64,000 nt of DNA, taken from positions 1-64,000 of the forward strand of contig JASJDM010000024.1 in assembly GCA_030065125.1 (NCBI GenBank), in the 5' to 3' direction. The notes under the pieces were generated by a model, which ran no database searches, was not told the origin of the DNA, and saw only the letters and a list, made by a program, of their open reading frames with translations. Every line of letters starts with the position of its first letter. Within the stretch, counting starts at the first letter, position 1. The DNA is from Lysobacterales bacterium (GTDB lineage Bacteria; Pseudomonadota; Gammaproteobacteria; Xanthomonadales; SZUA-38). Shown one piece after another: positions 8,944 to 16,480 of the stretch. Position numbers and translations under genes: made by a program.

Positions 8944-9554
8944 TCGACATCAATTCCCTGGACTGGCAGAAGATGGACGGCCTGCTGCCGGCGATTATCC
9001 AGGATGCCGAGGCCGGTCACGTCCTGATGCTCGGCTACATGAATGCCGAAGCCCTGGCCAGGACCATTCAGATCGGCAAGGTCACCTTCTTCAGCCGCTC
9101 CAAGCAGCGACTTTGGACCAAGGGCGAAACCTCCGGCAACGTACTGGAGCTGGTGGATATTGCCCCGGACTGTGATAACGACGCCCTTTTGATATCTGCC
9201 CGGCCCGCCGGCCCCACCTGTCATCTCAACACCCGAACCTGTTTCGGTTCGGAAGCGCGCTTTGCCATGGGTTTTCTGGACGAACTGGCCCGGGTTATCC
9301 GGGGCCGCCGGGACGCCGACTTCGAGTCCAGCTACACTTCACGGCTGCTGGCGGACGGACCCAAGCGCATCGCCCAGAAACTGGGAGAGGAGGGGGTGGA
9401 AACGGCCCTGGCTGCGGTTGCCGGAGATGCCACCGAACTGGCCAACGAGGCGGCCGACCTGGTTTATCATCTGCTGGTGCTGCTGGAGTCCAGTGACGCC
9501 TCTCTGGCTGACGTGATTGACGTACTGGCCGAGCGGCACGCCGTTTCACCCTGA
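8940..9554 (+). CDS. hisI: Bifunctional phosphoribosyl-AMP cyclohydrolase / phosphoribosyl-ATP pyrophosphatase HisIE
   Basis: A 204-residue fusion catalysing steps 2 and 3 of the pathway. The HisI half (about 1-115) shows [31 protein letters not shown], the [12 protein letters not shown] metal site and [12 protein letters not shown]. The HisE half (about 117-204) is the MazG-like helical pyrophosphatase with [13 protein letters not shown] and [13 protein letters not shown]. It overlaps hisF by four bases and closes the classical his gene set. The PPK2 gene follows after 10 bp. Confidence 0.95.
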   Translation: MIDINSLDWQKMDGLLPAIIQDAEAGHVLMLGYMNAEALARTIQIGKVTFFSRSKQRLWTKGETSGNVLELVDIAPDCDNDALLISARPAGPTCHLNTRTCFGSEARFAMGFLDELARVIRGRRDADFESSYTSRLLADGPKRIAQKLGEEGVETALAAVAGDATELANEAADLVYHLLVLLESSDASLADVIDVLAERHAVSP

Positions 9555-9564
9555 GGGAGTAAGC

Positions 9565-10461
9565 ATGAATCCGCCGTTTGTCGCACCGGAAAGTCCCTAC
9601 CTGGCGCCCTTCGAGGGCCGGTTGAATCACCAGGATTGCCATACCGGTCCGCCCGAGTGGGCGCCGGGCAAAAAAGACCTGCGCAAGCAGCTCAAAATGC
9701 TGGCCAGGGAGATCGACCAGCAGCAGCGCATGCTCTATGCCCAGGATCGTTTTGCCGTGCTGCTGGTGTTTCAGGCGCTGGACGCGGCCGGCAAGGACGG
9801 CACCATCCGGGCGGTGTTCAACCGGGTCGATCCCAATGGCCTGCACGTGGCCTCCTTCAAGGCCCCCACCCACGAGGAGGTTGAGCACGATTTCCTGTGG
9901 CGAACCACCAAAGAACTGCCCCGCCGCGGCAGCATCGGCGTGTTTAACCGCAGCTACTACGAAGAGGTGCTGGTGGTGCGGGTTCACCCTGAGTTCCTGG
10001 GCGGCCAGAACCTGCCGCCCTGGGACAGCCTGGACGCCCTGTGGCAGCAGCGCTACGAAGCCATCCGCCAGCATGAGCTGCACCTGGCCCAGTCCGGCAC
10101 CGTGGTCATCAAGTTCTGGCTCAAGCACTCCCGGGAGGAGCAGCGCCAGCGCTTCCTGGATCGCCTCACCGAACCCGAAAAACACTGGAAGTTTTCCGAG
10201 CGCGACGTGGCCGAGCGCGGCTACTGGGACCAGTACATGCAGTGCTACCAGGACGCGGTCAACGCCACCTCACGCCCCTGGGCCCCGTGGTACGTGATTC
10301 CGGCTGACAGCAAACCCTTCATGCGCCTCCAGGTAGCCACCATCGTGCGCGACGCCATGGCCGGATTGGGCCTGGCTTTTCCGACGTCCAGTGCTGAACG
10401 AAAGGAGGAGCTGAAGCTGATGGTGAAGCAGCTGGAGAACGAAGACTCAGCGTCATCCTGA
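9565..10461 (+). CDS. ppk2: Polyphosphate kinase 2 family protein
   Basis: A 298-residue single-domain PPK2, a P-loop kinase that moves phosphate between polyphosphate and nucleoside mono- or diphosphates. It carries the Walker A-like LDAAGKDGTIR, the lid region FKAPTHEEVEHDFLWR, the Walker B region FNRSYYEEVLVVRVHPE and WYVIPADSKPF. Direction and nucleotide preference cannot be read by eye. The ATG at 9565 follows GAGGGAGT and lies only 10 bp after hisIE, so it is probably in the his transcript. The last codons and the TGA lie inside a 33-bp REP-like repeat (10451-10483), which supplies the final Ala-Ser-Ser. Confidence 0.92.
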   Translation: MNPPFVAPESPYLAPFEGRLNHQDCHTGPPEWAPGKKDLRKQLKMLAREIDQQQRMLYAQDRFAVLLVFQALDAAGKDGTIRAVFNRVDPNGLHVASFKAPTHEEVEHDFLWRTTKELPRRGSIGVFNRSYYEEVLVVRVHPEFLGGQNLPPWDSLDALWQQRYEAIRQHELHLAQSGTVVIKFWLKHSREEQRQRFLDRLTEPEKHWKFSERDVAERGYWDQYMQCYQDAVNATSRPWAPWYVIPADSKPFMRLQVATIVRDAMAGLGLAFPTSSAERKEELKLMVKQLENEDSASS

Positions 10462-10483
10462 ACCTGATTCAGGATCCATCTGA
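10451..10483 (+). repeat. 33-bp REP-like repeat, copy 1
   Basis: A hairpin-forming repeat: ATCCTGAA (10455-10462) and TTCAGGAT (10468-10475) pair across a 5-base loop, and the repeat ends with CCATCTGA. It matches 31 of 33 bases of the inverted copy at 13029-13061; the two differences are in the loop. From memory, similar GTCATCCTGAAC-type palindromes recur in other proteobacterial genomes. It overlaps the ppk2 stop codon. Confidence 0.7.
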
Positions 10484-10591
10484 TTTTCCGAAGCCGCCTC
10501 CGTTGGCGCCTGCACTTAACTGCAGCAAAGCCATCGTCAGTGACGCCGTCCGCCGCCGACGTGTTTTATCGGAACCCCCGATGAACGCATC

Positions 10592-10710
10592 TTCCCCAGG
10601 CCGCGAAGCGGCCGTTCCCCAGCGCGCGGAGCGCGCGTTCCCCAGCGCCCGCAGGGCGCGTACCCCAGCAAGCGCAGCGAAGCGATTCCCCGACCGCCGT
10701 TCAGGCGGTC
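10592..10710. repeat. Tandem hairpin array, 23-bp period, arms covary
   Basis: Three exact 23-bp units start at 10592, 10615 and 10638. Each has TTCCCCA, then a 15-base hairpin with a 6-bp stem and 3-base loop, then G. The stems differ but pair perfectly: GGCCGC-GAA-GCGGCC (10599-10613), GCGCGC-GGA-GCGCGC (10622-10636), GCGCCC-GCA-GGGCGC (10645-10659). A fourth unit (TACCCCA at 10661) has lost its stem. A closing hairpin GACCGCC-GTTCA-GGCGGTC (10692-10710) ends one base from the fmdB stop codon. The array lies between the convergent ppk2 and fmdB genes and has no T-tract. The rest of the 10484-10591 gap shows no recognisable feature. Confidence 0.75.
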
Positions 10711-10711
10711 C

Positions 10712-11002
10712 TCACTTGCCGTCGTCAGAGATATACCGCGGCCCCTTGCCCCCGGTTTTCTCGTAAACCCCCTTTTGCACCTTCTTGTACTGGGTGAAGC
10801 CCTTTTTGGAGAAGTGATCGGGATCGCTCAGGTGGGCGCTGCCGGACTGGACGGCGGGCGCGGAGATGATGCGCTGGACCGGCCCGCCGCAACGCGGGCA
10901 ATGGGTCAGGGGCTCGTCGGCGATCTTCTGCAGCTCGTCGAAGCCATCGCGGCAGTGGCTGCAGCCGGAACCCGACTTAAGCCGGTATTCATAAAACGGC
11001 AT
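10712..11002 (-). CDS. FmdB family zinc-ribbon protein
   Basis: A 96-residue protein with the N-terminal MPFYEYRL typical of FmdB/CxxC-CxxC-SSSS regulatory proteins. Two Cys-x2-Cys knuckles (CSHC at about 14-17 and CPRC at 35-38) form a single zinc ribbon. After AP, the rest is a basic, low-complexity tail (FSKKGFTQYKKVQKGVYEKTGGKG). The molecular role of the family is poorly defined. It starts 6 bp after the peptide transporter stop and is likely co-transcribed with it. Confidence 0.85.
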   Translation of the reverse strand: MPFYEYRLKSGSGCSHCRDGFDELQKIADEPLTHCPRCGGPVQRIISAPAVQSGSAHLSDPDHFSKKGFTQYKKVQKGVYEKTGGKGPRYISDDGK

Positions 11003-11008
11003 GGCTGA

Positions 11009-12835
11009 TCAATGCACGTTGTGCATGCCTTTGCGCAGCACCGGTGAGATGACCAGCATGAAGACACCAACGCCCAGGCCCGCCCACATCAGGAAACTGA
11101 ACAACTCGGTATAGGTGACCAGGGCCGCCGCCACGTCGTCGCTGCCGGTGCCGCTGTCGATGGCCGCCATCTTGCCCATGCGGGTGGCTACGGTTTCAGA
11201 CAGGGCGGTGGCCAGGAACCAGGTGCCCATGCTGACGCCCACCACGCTGGGAATGGACAGCTTGGTGACCGCCGAAAGCCCCACCGGCGACAGGCACAGC
11301 TCGCCGGTGGTATGCAGCAGGTAAGCCAGGATCAGCCAGATGGCGGCCACTTTGCCGGCCGCATCGGGATGCTCGGCGCCGTACACCAGTGCCGCAAAGC
11401 CCAGTCCCACCTGGATGATGCCCAGGGCAAACTTCACCGGTGTGGACGGCTCCAGGTTGCGCTTGCCCAGCGCGGTCCAGAGCATGGCGAACGGGATCGC
11501 CAGCAGCATGATGAATCCGGCGTTGAGGGAACCGAACTGGGATGCCCGGAACTCGGTACCGCCAATGGTGCGATCCACCACCCGGTCGGCGTACAGCGTC
11601 ATGGAGCCGGCGGACTGCTCGAACAGTGCCCAGAAGACGATGGTGGAGGCAATCAGCACCATCAGCACCACGGTCTGGGAATACTCCACGCTGTTGTGCT
11701 GGACAAAGCCGTACACCACGAACGCCACGATTGCGCCAAAAGCCGCGTAGCCCAGGGGCTCAATCCACTGGGTGCCATAGTCCACCAGGCCGCTGGCCAG
11801 GAACGCCGCACCGCTTCCCAGGATGATGGCGGCCGCGCCGATCAGGTAAGCCGTGCTGCGGGAATGGTCAGGCTTGCTGTGGAACATGGCGTAGAAGATC
11901 AGGCCCACGAACGCGATCACCAGGAACACGTTCTGGGTCAGGTGCACCACGGGCTCGTGCTGCAGGATCAGCCACAGCACCGCCAGCCCGGGAATGGTCA
12001 GCAGGTAGATGGCCCATTCCTTGTTGATGGGGCCCAGGGCGGACTCTTTCAGCAGCGCGGGATCGTGGGGGTCGGCGTGGCCATACAGCCATTTCTGTCC
12101 CCACAGGAATGTCACCAGCCCCAGCAGCATGCCGATGCCGGCCGCGCCGAAGCCGTAGCCCCAGCCAAAGGTCTCACCCAGGTAGCCGCAAAGCAGGGTA
12201 GCGGTGAATGAGCCGATATTGATGCCCATGTAGAAGATGGTGAATCCGGAATCCCGGCGCGAATCGTCCTGGGAATACAGCTTGCCCACGATGGTGGAGA
12301 TGTTGGGCTTGAGATAGCCCACGCCCATGGTGATCAGGGCCAGGGCCAGGTAGAAGACGTTGAGGGCGCCAACGTCCCGGTTGACCACTTCTTCGGCCAG
12401 GGTGGTCCCGGCGGCCAGCACCGTGCCGTTGGCCAGGATCAGGTCACTGCTGAGCACCGTACCTGCGGCATAAGCCACGGCCTGGTCACCCTCCACGGCC
12501 ATCAAGAGGTGTCCCAGCACCAGCAGCAGGCCGCCGAAAACCACGGCTTTGCGCATGCCCAGATACCGGTCCGCCAGCATGCCGCCCAGCAGGGGCAGGG
12601 CGTAAACCAGGCCCGCGTAAGCGCCGAGGACGTTGAGGCCGTCGGCATCGGTAAACAGGTGGTACTTGGTCAGGTACAGCAGCAGCAGGAATTTCATCCC
12701 GTAGAAGGAGAACCGTTCCCACAGCTCCGTGGCAAAACAGATGTACAGGCCCTTGGGATGGCCCAGGAATTCGTGTTCCCGGTCGACGTTGTAGACCTCA
12801 GGTGTATCCGCGGTAGTGGCTGCGTCGGAACTCAT
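11009..12835 (-). CDS. Proton-dependent oligopeptide transporter (POT/PTR2 family)
   Basis: A 608-residue inner-membrane symporter of the POT family, which brings di- and tripeptides into the cell with protons. The signature ELWERFSFYGMKFLLLLYLT (residues about 37-56) contains the ExxERFxxY proton-coupling motif, followed by the GGMLADRYLGMRKAV loop characteristic of the major facilitator superfamily. It is longer than E. coli DtpA (about 500 residues), partly through an insert after the third or fourth helix (about residues 115-150, ending near EEVVNRDVGALN). It heads a two-gene unit with fmdB. The 368-bp leader contains a REP-like repeat. Confidence 0.92.
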   Translation of the reverse strand: MSSDAATTADTPEVYNVDREHEFLGHPKGLYICFATELWERFSFYGMKFLLLLYLTKYHLFTDADGLNVLGAYAGLVYALPLLGGMLADRYLGMRKAVVFGGLLLVLGHLLMAVEGDQAVAYAAGTVLSSDLILANGTVLAAGTTLAEEVVNRDVGALNVFYLALALITMGVGYLKPNISTIVGKLYSQDDSRRDSGFTIFYMGINIGSFTATLLCGYLGETFGWGYGFGAAGIGMLLGLVTFLWGQKWLYGHADPHDPALLKESALGPINKEWAIYLLTIPGLAVLWLILQHEPVVHLTQNVFLVIAFVGLIFYAMFHSKPDHSRSTAYLIGAAAIILGSGAAFLASGLVDYGTQWIEPLGYAAFGAIVAFVVYGFVQHNSVEYSQTVVLMVLIASTIVFWALFEQSAGSMTLYADRVVDRTIGGTEFRASQFGSLNAGFIMLLAIPFAMLWTALGKRNLEPSTPVKFALGIIQVGLGFAALVYGAEHPDAAGKVAAIWLILAYLLHTTGELCLSPVGLSAVTKLSIPSVVGVSMGTWFLATALSETVATRMGKMAAIDSGTGSDDVAAALVTYTELFSFLMWAGLGVGVFMLVISPVLRKGMHNVH

Positions 12836-13028
12836 GTCTTGTTGTTCTCTCCATTGGGCGCCGCCGTGCGGCAGCTGGATATCGTCGGCTGGCGGCCCGG
12901 TACTCCTCCGCCGGCGGCTAGGTATACACCAATGCCATGGTCATCGCCACCGCATTAATGGTTGCTGAACTTAAGGGCGGCTCCGGTACGACCAGTTGCA
13001 CCTTTCTGAAGCACCTGCCTTCTGAGGC

Positions 13029-13061
13029 TCAGATGGATCCTGAATCGAGTTCAGGATGACG
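13029..13061 (-). repeat. 33-bp REP-like repeat, copy 2 (inverted)
   Basis: Reverse-complement copy of the repeat at 10451-10483, with 31 of 33 bases identical. Both mismatches fall in the 5-base loop (CTCGA here, CCTGA there), so the 8-bp stem ATCCTGAA/TTCAGGAT is intact. Together the copies bracket the POT-fmdB gene pair. Confidence 0.7.
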
Positions 13062-13083
13062 GCGTCGGGGAGGACGACTGTTG

Positions 13084-13198
13084 GCGGTTACCGCAGCCAC
13101 TTGGCACAGGGATGTGCCAACGGCCGGAGGCCGTGAGCGAAGCAAAACCACGTTTTGCGTAGCGACCGCAATTCGTCCATGGATGGACGATATTGCGG
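13084..13198. repeat. Cluster of four to five hairpins downstream of fimX
   Basis: Perfect stems in series: GCGG-TTA-CCGC (13084-13094, weak), TTGGCACA-GGGA-TGTGCCAA (13101-13120), CGGCC-GGA-GGCCG (13121-13133), GCAAAAC-CAC-GTTTTGC (13142-13158), and a long hairpin made of CCGCAAT (13166-13172), TCGTCCAT (13173-13180), GG, ATGGACGA (13183-13190), one bulged T and ATTGCGG (13192-13198). The third to fifth stems are separated by the related 8-mers TGAGCGAA and GTAGCGAC. On the minus strand the cluster is the 3' UTR of fimX; there is no U-tract. Confidence 0.7.
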
Positions 13199-13203
13199 AT
13201 GAA

Positions 13204-15276
13204 CTACGCAAACTCGTAAGTCATCACCTTGGTCGGCTCCTGCAGGAAATTGCCCTGGACGTAGTTGACGCCGGACTGCCACAGAATGGACATGCTGGCG
13301 GCATCCTCGACAAACTCGGCCACGGTGACTTTGCCCTGGGCCTGGGCCTGCTGGGCCAGCTCCCGCACCTTGGACTGGTTTTCCTCGTTCTTGGGCAGGT
13401 CCGGCATGAAGGTACGGTCGATCTTGAGGAAGTCCGCCGGGACGTGCTTCAGGATCTGGAAGGAATTCAGGCCGCTGCCGAACTGTTCGATGGCGAACTT
13501 GCAGTGCAGCTGCTTGAGTCCCTTGACGAACTGTTTGGCCGGTTTGAGATTGGTCATCAGCTTGCTTTCCGGCATCTCGAACACGAAGTTGTCGCCGTTG
13601 AGACGATGGGTCTGCATGTGTTTAGCCAGCCAGGGCAGCAGGGTCTGGTCGGACAGGGTCTGGGGCAGCAGCTTGATGAAAAAGACCACCGGCTGTCCCA
13701 CCGTGTCCTGGTGATCCTTGAGCTTGGCCATGGCGTTTTCGATGATCCAGCGGTCCACCTGGACGCCCAGTTCGTGGTTGGCCAGGGCCGGCATGAACTC
13801 ACCCGGCAGCACCTCTTCGCCCTCCTGGGTCTGCAGCCGGAACAGCACTTCGTAGATGTGCTTCTCCTCGCCGTGCAGGCTGACGATGGGCTGAAACACC
13901 AGCACCAGCCGGTTGGCTTCCACCGCGTCTTTGACCACGGCAATCCACTGCAGGCCGCCGTCTTCCCCGGGGCGCTGCTTGACCGGGTCATGGACCTGCA
14001 CCCGGTTGCCGCCTTCCTCCTGGGCCACCTGGGCCGCACCGCTGGCCATGGTCAACAGGTCCTGAGCGGTTGGGGCACTTTCGATGATGCTGGTCAGGCC
14101 CACGCTGACGCTCAAGGTAATGGACTGTCCACCAACCTCGGAAATATGGGCTTCCACCCCGGCGCGCAGGCTCTCACCCAGCTTTTCCGCGCCGGAAAGG
14201 TCTTCGCCGGCCAGGATCGCAAAGCTCTGGTCACCGAAGCGGGCGGCGGTGGCGCCGTCGGGCAGCTGCTGGCGAATGACGCCGGCCAGATCGGACAGCA
14301 CCAGATCGACGCCGGCCAGCCCCACCTGGTCCATGGATTCCTTGAAATTGTCGATTTCCAGGAACAGCACCGAGTAGGGCCCGGCGGATCCCTGGACCAC
14401 CTGGCCAAGGGCCTCGTCCACCGCCTGCAGGATATGCTGACGGTTGTACAGCCCGGTCACCAGGTCCTGGGATTTCAGATCCTTGAGCTGTTTGACCATC
14501 TCCGGGTCCACGCTCTTGTCGCGCAGGACCACCTGGGTGCACGGTTCACCCTCGATGCTGGCGTTGGAAAACTCCATGTAGCTGGGCTTGGTGGCCCCGG
14601 AAGGCAGCTGCAGGTTCACCTCGATGTGCTCGGGCGGCGGTTCACCCTTGCTCAGGCCCTGCAGAACTCCCTTGAGCTGTCCGGCATCTTCCCCGGAAAC
14701 CATGTCCAGCACGGGCAGGCCTTCCAGTTCCTCGAAGTCGTCGTAGTCATACAGCTGCAGGTATGCCGGGTTGGCGTAGACGTGCATGCCTTCATGTACA
14801 TAGGCAATGGCGTCTCGGGAGCTGTCGAGCAGGGCGTGGCAGCGTTTTTCCGCCTCGCGCAGCGAAGACTCGATGAAACGCAGACGCCGTCGGTTCAGCA
14901 TGTTGTCGTTCACCCGCTGCACCACCGCAACCAGGTGCTCCGGGTTCTCGGTGGAGGCGACATCGGTCGCGCCCTGCTGCAGGGCTATCAGCTCCGCCTC
15001 CTCAGCGTATTCATCGAGAACGGCGATGACCGGCACATCTTTACCGCAACGGGTGACGGCGTCAGCCACTCCGGATATGTCAAACTCGTCGTGGTTGGGG
15101 TTGAAAAGGATCAGGTCGAGCGGTTTCCGCTCCAGGGCGCCCTGCAATTCGTCGGCATCGTCTGCCGATGATGGGCGCACGGCGATACCAGCGTTGCGCA
15201 AAGTGCTTAACAGGTGCTCTGCATCCTCCAGTGACGATTCGATCACCAGAAGACGCAGTACGTCGTCAGACTTCAA
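13204..15276 (-). CDS. fimX: FimX-like degenerate REC-PAS-GGDEF-EAL c-di-GMP receptor
   Basis: A 690-residue protein laid out like Pseudomonas FimX (691 residues), which binds c-di-GMP and controls type IV pilus assembly. Order: REC-like domain (about 5-125; the acidic phosphoacceptor position reads LILFNPN), PAS (about 140-255), GGDEF (about 275-430) and EAL (about 450-685). GGDEF is degraded to RFGDQSF, EAL to EVL (YEVLFRLQ), and the catalytic DDFGTG region to EQFGSG, so cyclase and phosphodiesterase activity are both unlikely. I set the start at TTG 15276 because AGAGGAAAGG lies just upstream; a GTG at 15312 would place that Shine-Dalgarno site inside the gene. No pil genes are nearby. Confidence 0.85.
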   Translation of the reverse strand: MKSDDVLRLLVIESSLEDAEHLLSTLRNAGIAVRPSSADDADELQGALERKPLDLILFNPNHDEFDISGVADAVTRCGKDVPVIAVLDEYAEEAELIALQQGATDVASTENPEHLVAVVQRVNDNMLNRRRLRFIESSLREAEKRCHALLDSSRDAIAYVHEGMHVYANPAYLQLYDYDDFEELEGLPVLDMVSGEDAGQLKGVLQGLSKGEPPPEHIEVNLQLPSGATKPSYMEFSNASIEGEPCTQVVLRDKSVDPEMVKQLKDLKSQDLVTGLYNRQHILQAVDEALGQVVQGSAGPYSVLFLEIDNFKESMDQVGLAGVDLVLSDLAGVIRQQLPDGATAARFGDQSFAILAGEDLSGAEKLGESLRAGVEAHISEVGGQSITLSVSVGLTSIIESAPTAQDLLTMASGAAQVAQEEGGNRVQVHDPVKQRPGEDGGLQWIAVVKDAVEANRLVLVFQPIVSLHGEEKHIYEVLFRLQTQEGEEVLPGEFMPALANHELGVQVDRWIIENAMAKLKDHQDTVGQPVVFFIKLLPQTLSDQTLLPWLAKHMQTHRLNGDNFVFEMPESKLMTNLKPAKQFVKGLKQLHCKFAIEQFGSGLNSFQILKHVPADFLKIDRTFMPDLPKNEENQSKVRELAQQAQAQGKVTVAEFVEDAASMSILWQSGVNYVQGNFLQEPTKVMTYEFA

Positions 15277-15396
15277 AATCCTTTCCTCTAAGGCGATGGG
15301 CCCGTGGGCCACGTACAGCGGTCCCTTTTACCGGATTTTCATGCCCTTATCCACCCTGCCCGGGAACAGTTCACACCCCTTTACGGACCGCTGACG

Positions 15397-16419
15397 CTAT
15401 AGAACCGGCAGCTTGTACGGCGCGCCGGCATTTTCCTGCACCAGTCGTGGAACCAGGTAACCGGGCAGGCGAACGCGCAGTTCGTCCATGATGGACCGGG
15501 CACGGGCCGGATCCACGTGAAAATGGGCGGCGCCCTGGACCGGATCGAGCAGGTGCAGGTAGTAGGGCAGGACGCCCAGTTCAAAAAAATCTTCGTTCAG
15601 CCGGCACAGGGTTGATGGATGGTCGTTCACGCCGGCCAGCAGCACCGCCTGGTTGAGCAGCGTCATGCCGCGCTGGCGGTTCAGGCGCCCCAGCGCGACG
15701 CCGGCGGCTTCGGTCAGCTCGGAGGGGTGATTGGCATGGATGACCAGGGTTGTGGGCCAGGGCAATTCCGCCTGCCAGCTCAACAGCTCCGAATTGATCC
15801 GCTCAGGCATGACCACCGGCACCCGGCTGTGGATCCGCAGCCGCCGGATCTGGGGCAGCTCCACCAGCTGACGGGTCAACTGATCCAGCCGCCGGGGCTC
15901 CAGCATCAGGGGATCACCGCCGCTGAGAATGACCTCGCTGATTTCGGGATTGGCAGCAATGTAGGCCACTGCTTCGCGCCAGCCGTCACGGCTGGCCAGG
16001 GCTGCGTTGTAGGGAAAGTGGCGCCGGAAACAGTATCGACAGTGGATCGCGCAGGCGCCGGTGGCCACCAGCAGGACCCGTCCGTGATACTTGTGAATGA
16101 CCCCGCTGGCCGCCATGGCGGCCTGGTCGCCGACCGGGTCAGATTGGTAGCCGGGAGACTGAACCAGTTCCCGCGGCTCGGGCAGCACCTGTCGCAACAC
16201 GGCTTGCGGCGCACCACCGACCGCCTCAACGAACGCCGCCGGCACCCGCAGCGGAAAGGCCTGGTGGGCCAGTTCCATGGACTGCAGGCTGTCCGCCGGC
16301 AGTCCGGCCGCCGCGGCAAGCTCCGCCGGCGTGGTAATCATCGGGCCGGTTTCCCGCTGGCCCTGTTCAGTCCCGGGCGAAAGGTCCTGGATGGCACTGG
16401 TGCTCGAGGTCCGCGGCAT
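15397..16419 (-). CDS. epmB: EF-P beta-lysylation radical SAM protein EpmB
   Basis: A lysine 2,3-aminomutase-like radical SAM enzyme of about 340 residues that makes (R)-beta-lysine for EF-P modification. The cluster motif [15 protein letters not shown] (Cys-x3-Cys-x2-Cys) is intact. [19 protein letters not shown] and the C-terminal [18 protein letters not shown] match the family. I chose ATG 16419, giving a length like that of E. coli EpmB (342). Earlier starts at 16455 or 16482 would lie in or upstream of the shared promoter. It diverges from efp, whose product it serves. Confidence 0.93.
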   Translation of the reverse strand: MPRTSSTSAIQDLSPGTEQGQRETGPMITTPAELAAAAGLPADSLQSMELAHQAFPLRVPAAFVEAVGGAPQAVLRQVLPEPRELVQSPGYQSDPVGDQAAMAASGVIHKYHGRVLLVATGACAIHCRYCFRRHFPYNAALASRDGWREAVAYIAANPEISEVILSGGDPLMLEPRRLDQLTRQLVELPQIRRLRIHSRVPVVMPERINSELLSWQAELPWPTTLVIHANHPSELTEAAGVALGRLNRQRGMTLLNQAVLLAGVNDHPSTLCRLNEDFFELGVLPYYLHLLDPVQGAAHFHVDPARARSIMDELRVRLPGYLVPRLVQENAGAPYKLPVL

Positions 16420-16459
16420 TTCAGGCGCAACTCCAATCAAGGTAAAATGGCGCATTTTA
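16419..16459. promoter_or_regulatory. Palindromic divergent promoter between epmB and efp
   Basis: TAAAATG (16443-16449) and CATTTTA (16453-16459) form an inverted repeat with a GCG centre, so each strand carries a TAAAAT -10 box within 17 bp. TTCAGG at 16419-16424 is a weak -35 box for the efp direction, spacing 18. The arrangement would tie transcription of EF-P to that of its modification enzyme. Promoter activity is inferred. Confidence 0.4.
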
Positions 16460-16480
16460 TCGGAGTGGTCCCCAGACACC

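Larger units (their letters stand above)
12836..13203. other. Intergenic region between fimX and the peptide transporter gene
   Basis: This 368-bp gap lies between two minus-strand genes. From the transporter side it holds about 190 bp of leader with no strong promoter (TATACC on the minus strand near 12930 is the best -10 candidate), then the inverted REP-like repeat at 13029-13061, then a cluster of hairpins at 13084-13198 that ends 5 bases from the fimX stop codon. No ORF here looks real. Confidence 0.6.

Noticed and set aside
10592..10710. CRISPR array
   Set aside because: The regular 23-bp spacing suggested it, but the variable parts are self-complementary hairpins of 15 bases, the constant part is only 7-8 bases, and no cas genes are present.
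10462..13061. A composite transposon bounded by inverted repeats
   Set aside because: The boundaries are 33-bp hairpin repeats without target duplications that I can see, and the enclosed genes (POT transporter, FmdB) are not transposase or cargo types.
13081..15171. A 696-codon open frame on the plus strand opposite fimX
   Set aside because: It is antisense to a gene with clear REC/PAS/GGDEF/EAL homology; its translation is His/Gln/Leu-rich with no domain. Long antisense frames are expected from GC-rich codon use.
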